Made by a program: the position numbers and the translations under genes. The notes below the pieces were generated by a model. It had not been told where the DNA came from, searched no databases, and was given only the letters and a program-made list of their open reading frames with translations. This document shows positions 6,250 to 7,949 of a stretch of 7,949 nt of DNA, piece after piece (positions within the stretch are counted from its first letter, which is position 1; the number at the start of each line of letters is the position of its first letter). The stretch is from an uncultured Sphingomonadales bacterium (GTDB lineage: Bacteria > Pseudomonadota > Alphaproteobacteria > Sphingomonadales > Sphingomonadaceae), in NCBI GenBank assembly GCA_903868655.1, contig CAIPWG010000034.1:1-7949 (forward strand), read 5' to 3'.

Positions 6250-7497
6250 ATGACCCGCATCCTGCATATACTCGACCACAGCCTGCCGTTGCAAAGCGGT
6301 TATACGTTCCGCACCCGCGCGATTTTGAAAGCACAAGAAGCGCTCGGGCTCGAAGTCGCCGCCGTGACCGGTTTGCGCCATTACGCACCGCGCGTGCCGG
6401 ATGCGACCGATACCGAAGGAGCCGAAGTGCTCGACGGGTTGCGATTCTGGCGCACCCCCGGCAGCCTCTTGGGCGCGCCGGGCTTGCGCGAATGGCGCGA
6501 AGTACGCGCGCTTGCCGACCAGATCGAGGCGGTGGCGCAAATCTGGCAGCCCGACGTGCTCCATGCGCATAGCCCGGCCTTGTGCGGCATGGCTGCCTTG
6601 CGCGCGGCGCGGCGGCTGGGTCTGCCGCTGGTCTATGAAATCCGCGCCTTTTGGGAGGATGCCGCGGTGGGGAATGGCACCGGCTCTGCCGGATCGTGGC
6701 GTTATTGGCTGACGCGTCAGCTGGAAAACCGGGTTGTTGCCGGCGCCGCTGCCGTGGTGACAATCTGTCAGGGGCTGAAAACCGATCTGGTTGCGCGCAA
6801 TGTGCCGGCAGACCGGATCACGATCATGCCCAACGGCGTGGATATGGCGCTGTTCGGGGAACCGCTCACGCGTGATGCAGCGCTGGCCGCCGAGCTTGGC
6901 TTGGGCGACGGGCCGGTCATTGGATTTCTGGGCAGCTTTTATCCGTATGAGGGGCTCGATGACCTTATCGCGGCAATGCCTGCGATTGTTGCAGGGTGCC
7001 CCAATGCACGGTTGTTGCTCGTCGGCGGAGGCCCGGCTGAATCTGCGCTGCGCGCGGCCGCACGCGCATCAAGCGCAGCCAAGGCCATTCATTTTGTCGG
7101 ACGTGTGCCGCACGATCAGGTCGAACGCTATTACGCGCTGGCCGACGTGGTGTGTTACCCGCGCAAAGCCATGCGACTGACCGATCTCGTCACCCCGCTC
7201 AAACCGCTGGAGGCGATGGCGCAGGGCAAACTGGTCGCCGCCAGCAGCGTCGGCGGCCATCGCGAGCTGATCGAAGACGGCACGACCGGAACGCTGTTTG
7301 CACCCGACGATCCGGCGCAACTGGCGCGCGCGATGGTTGACCTCCTGACCGATCGGACACAGTGGAAGGAGCGCCGCGTGGCTGCACGCCGCCACGTCGA
7401 GCAGGCCCATGACTGGGGTTTCAACGCAAGACGTTATCTTCCCGTTTACCAAACGGTGATAGCCCGGAAGCGTGAAACTGCCCGCATAGCCGCCTGA
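6250..7497 (+). CDS. GT4 glycosyltransferase, PEP-CTERM/exosortase A-associated (Daro_2409-like)
   Basis: A 415-residue cytoplasmic, GT-B-fold glycosyltransferase that likely adds a sugar from a nucleotide donor to a growing lipid-linked exopolysaccharide. The N-terminus RILHILDHSLPLQSGYTFRT (3-22) is characteristic of the XrtA-associated Daro_2409 family (TIGR04063, from memory). The acceptor half includes DVLHAHSP (102-109) and YEIRAFWED (129-137). The C-terminal donor half has PNGVD (194-198), GSFYPYEGLD (228-237), LLLVGGGP (255-262) and TPLKPLEAMAQGK (315-327), the usual GT4 donor-binding motif with E321. ATG 6250 is chosen because the family N-terminus starts there; an upstream TTG in frame at 6229 adds only seven unconserved residues. 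The ribosome site is weak. It is divergent from the ligase and 53 bp before the next gene. Confidence 0.93.
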   Translation: MTRILHILDHSLPLQSGYTFRTRAILKAQEALGLEVAAVTGLRHYAPRVPDATDTEGAEVLDGLRFWRTPGSLLGAPGLREWREVRALADQIEAVAQIWQPDVLHAHSPALCGMAALRAARRLGLPLVYEIRAFWEDAAVGNGTGSAGSWRYWLTRQLENRVVAGAAAVVTICQGLKTDLVARNVPADRITIMPNGVDMALFGEPLTRDAALAAELGLGDGPVIGFLGSFYPYEGLDDLIAAMPAIVAGCPNARLLLVGGGPAESALRAAARASSAAKAIHFVGRVPHDQVERYYALADVVCYPRKAMRLTDLVTPLKPLEAMAQGKLVAASSVGGHRELIEDGTTGTLFAPDDPAQLARAMVDLLTDRTQWKERRVAARRHVEQAHDWGFNARRYLPVYQTVIARKRETARIAA

Positions 7498-7550
7498 CTT
7501 TCGCACCGATTGGTGAAACAAGGCGTTAGGCAAGGACGAAAACGAGCGTT

Positions 7551-7949
7551 GTGATCAACTTAGCGAGCCTTCGGTCGAAACCGACCCAGCCATCCAAAGC
7601 ACCCGGCGTGGCAACACCCGGCGTTGCGGTTCATCGCCTGTTTCCAGCGCTTTGCGCTTTGTGGCTGGCGGCGCTGTTTGGTTTGGGTTGTCTGGTAGCA
7701 AGCGCTGACGCCCTTGCGTCACTGGTGGTCCATCTGCATCTGCCCGCGATACTGCCTGCCGCTGCACCCCCGCTGGGCCAGACCGCGCGTCTGGCGCTGG
7801 TGGTGCTGCTGGCCGGATTGGGCGGCACTGTCGGCTTGGTTCTGGGCGTTGTGCTGCACCGGCGCGCGCTTGCCCGCTTGCGGACGGCCCAACCCCGCGC
7901 TGCCCGTTCACGTGCCGCGACCATACCGCAAGCCAACCCTGCGCCGGCA
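7551..7949 (+). CDS. Membrane protein of unknown function, two helices (cut by right edge)
   Basis: A frame with no stop runs 133 codons to the window end. GTG 7551 is the likely start: an in-frame TAG at 7527-7529 bounds it upstream, and AAGGA lies at 7532-7536, 14 nt away, rather distant. Residues 1-28 are polar and basic (NLASLRSKP). Residues 29-50 (RLFPALCALWLAALFGLGCLVA) form one membrane helix. A loop with LPAILPAAAPPLG (64-76) follows, then a second helix at 80-103, then the Arg/Ala-rich HRRALARLRTAQPRAARSR. Low-complexity Ala/Pro sequence begins at the edge and may lead into a long disordered cytoplasmic part. I recall similar N-termini in uncharacterised sphingomonad proteins but cannot name a family. 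It could be co-transcribed with the glycosyltransferase. Confidence 0.7.
   Translation, partial: MINLASLRSKPTQPSKAPGVATPGVAVHRLFPALCALWLAALFGLGCLVASADALASLVVHLHLPAILPAAAPPLGQTARLALVVLLAGLGGTVGLVLGVVLHRRALARLRTAQPRAARSRAATIPQANPAPA

Noticed and set aside
7498..7550. Imperfect CACC-gatt-GGTG hairpin after the glycosyltransferase stop
   Set aside because: A 4-bp stem with no T-run does not support a terminator; the gap is better read as an ordinary intergenic spacer within a possible operon.

Overview
The window looks like a chromosomal segment of an alphaproteobacterium, most likely a sphingomonad (order Sphingomonadales). The reasons are high GC with strong codon bias, a CC_3452-type small secreted protein, an alphaproteobacterial MsbA-like ABC exporter, and an exosortase A (XrtA/PEP-CTERM)-associated ligase and glycosyltransferase next to each other. 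The genus cannot be fixed from the sequence alone. There is no rRNA, tRNA, CRISPR array, transposase or phage gene. Both window edges cut through a gene.

Layout, left to right. Positions 1-1406 (minus) hold most of a fused membrane/ATPase ABC exporter, truncated at its C-terminus by the window edge. A 195-bp divergent promoter region with two related palindromes separates it from phaZ (1602-2828, plus), an intracellular polyhydroxyalkanoate depolymerase. phaZ converges on a small exported CC_3452-like protein (2847-3158, minus). That gene is divergent from a TetR-family repressor gene (3383-3976, plus), and the shared region carries two adjacent copies of the same operator-like sequence. tetR converges on a MaoC/NodN-like (R)-specific enoyl-CoA hydratase (4046-4507, minus), with a terminator-like hairpin between them.

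The right half belongs to an exosortase A-type exopolysaccharide/protein-sorting locus. An O-antigen-ligase-like membrane protein (4590-6023, minus) is preceded by a tiny one-helix membrane ORF that overlaps its start codon by ATGA (6020-6154, minus). They are divergent from a GT4 glycosyltransferase of the XrtA-associated type (6250-7497, plus). After it an unrecognised two-helix membrane protein begins (7551 to the right edge, plus).

How the parts may work together: PhaZ releases 3-hydroxyacyl units from storage granules, and the hydratase interconverts enoyl-CoA and (R)-3-hydroxyacyl-CoA, so the left half may lean towards PHA/fatty-acid metabolism. These genes are not in one operon, so the link is only suggestive. 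The right half assembles surface glycan. No clearly new system is visible. The most notable undescribed elements are the tandem operator upstream of tetR, a near-perfect 30-bp palindrome covering the ligase stop codon, and the 44-codon membrane ORF coupled to the ligase.
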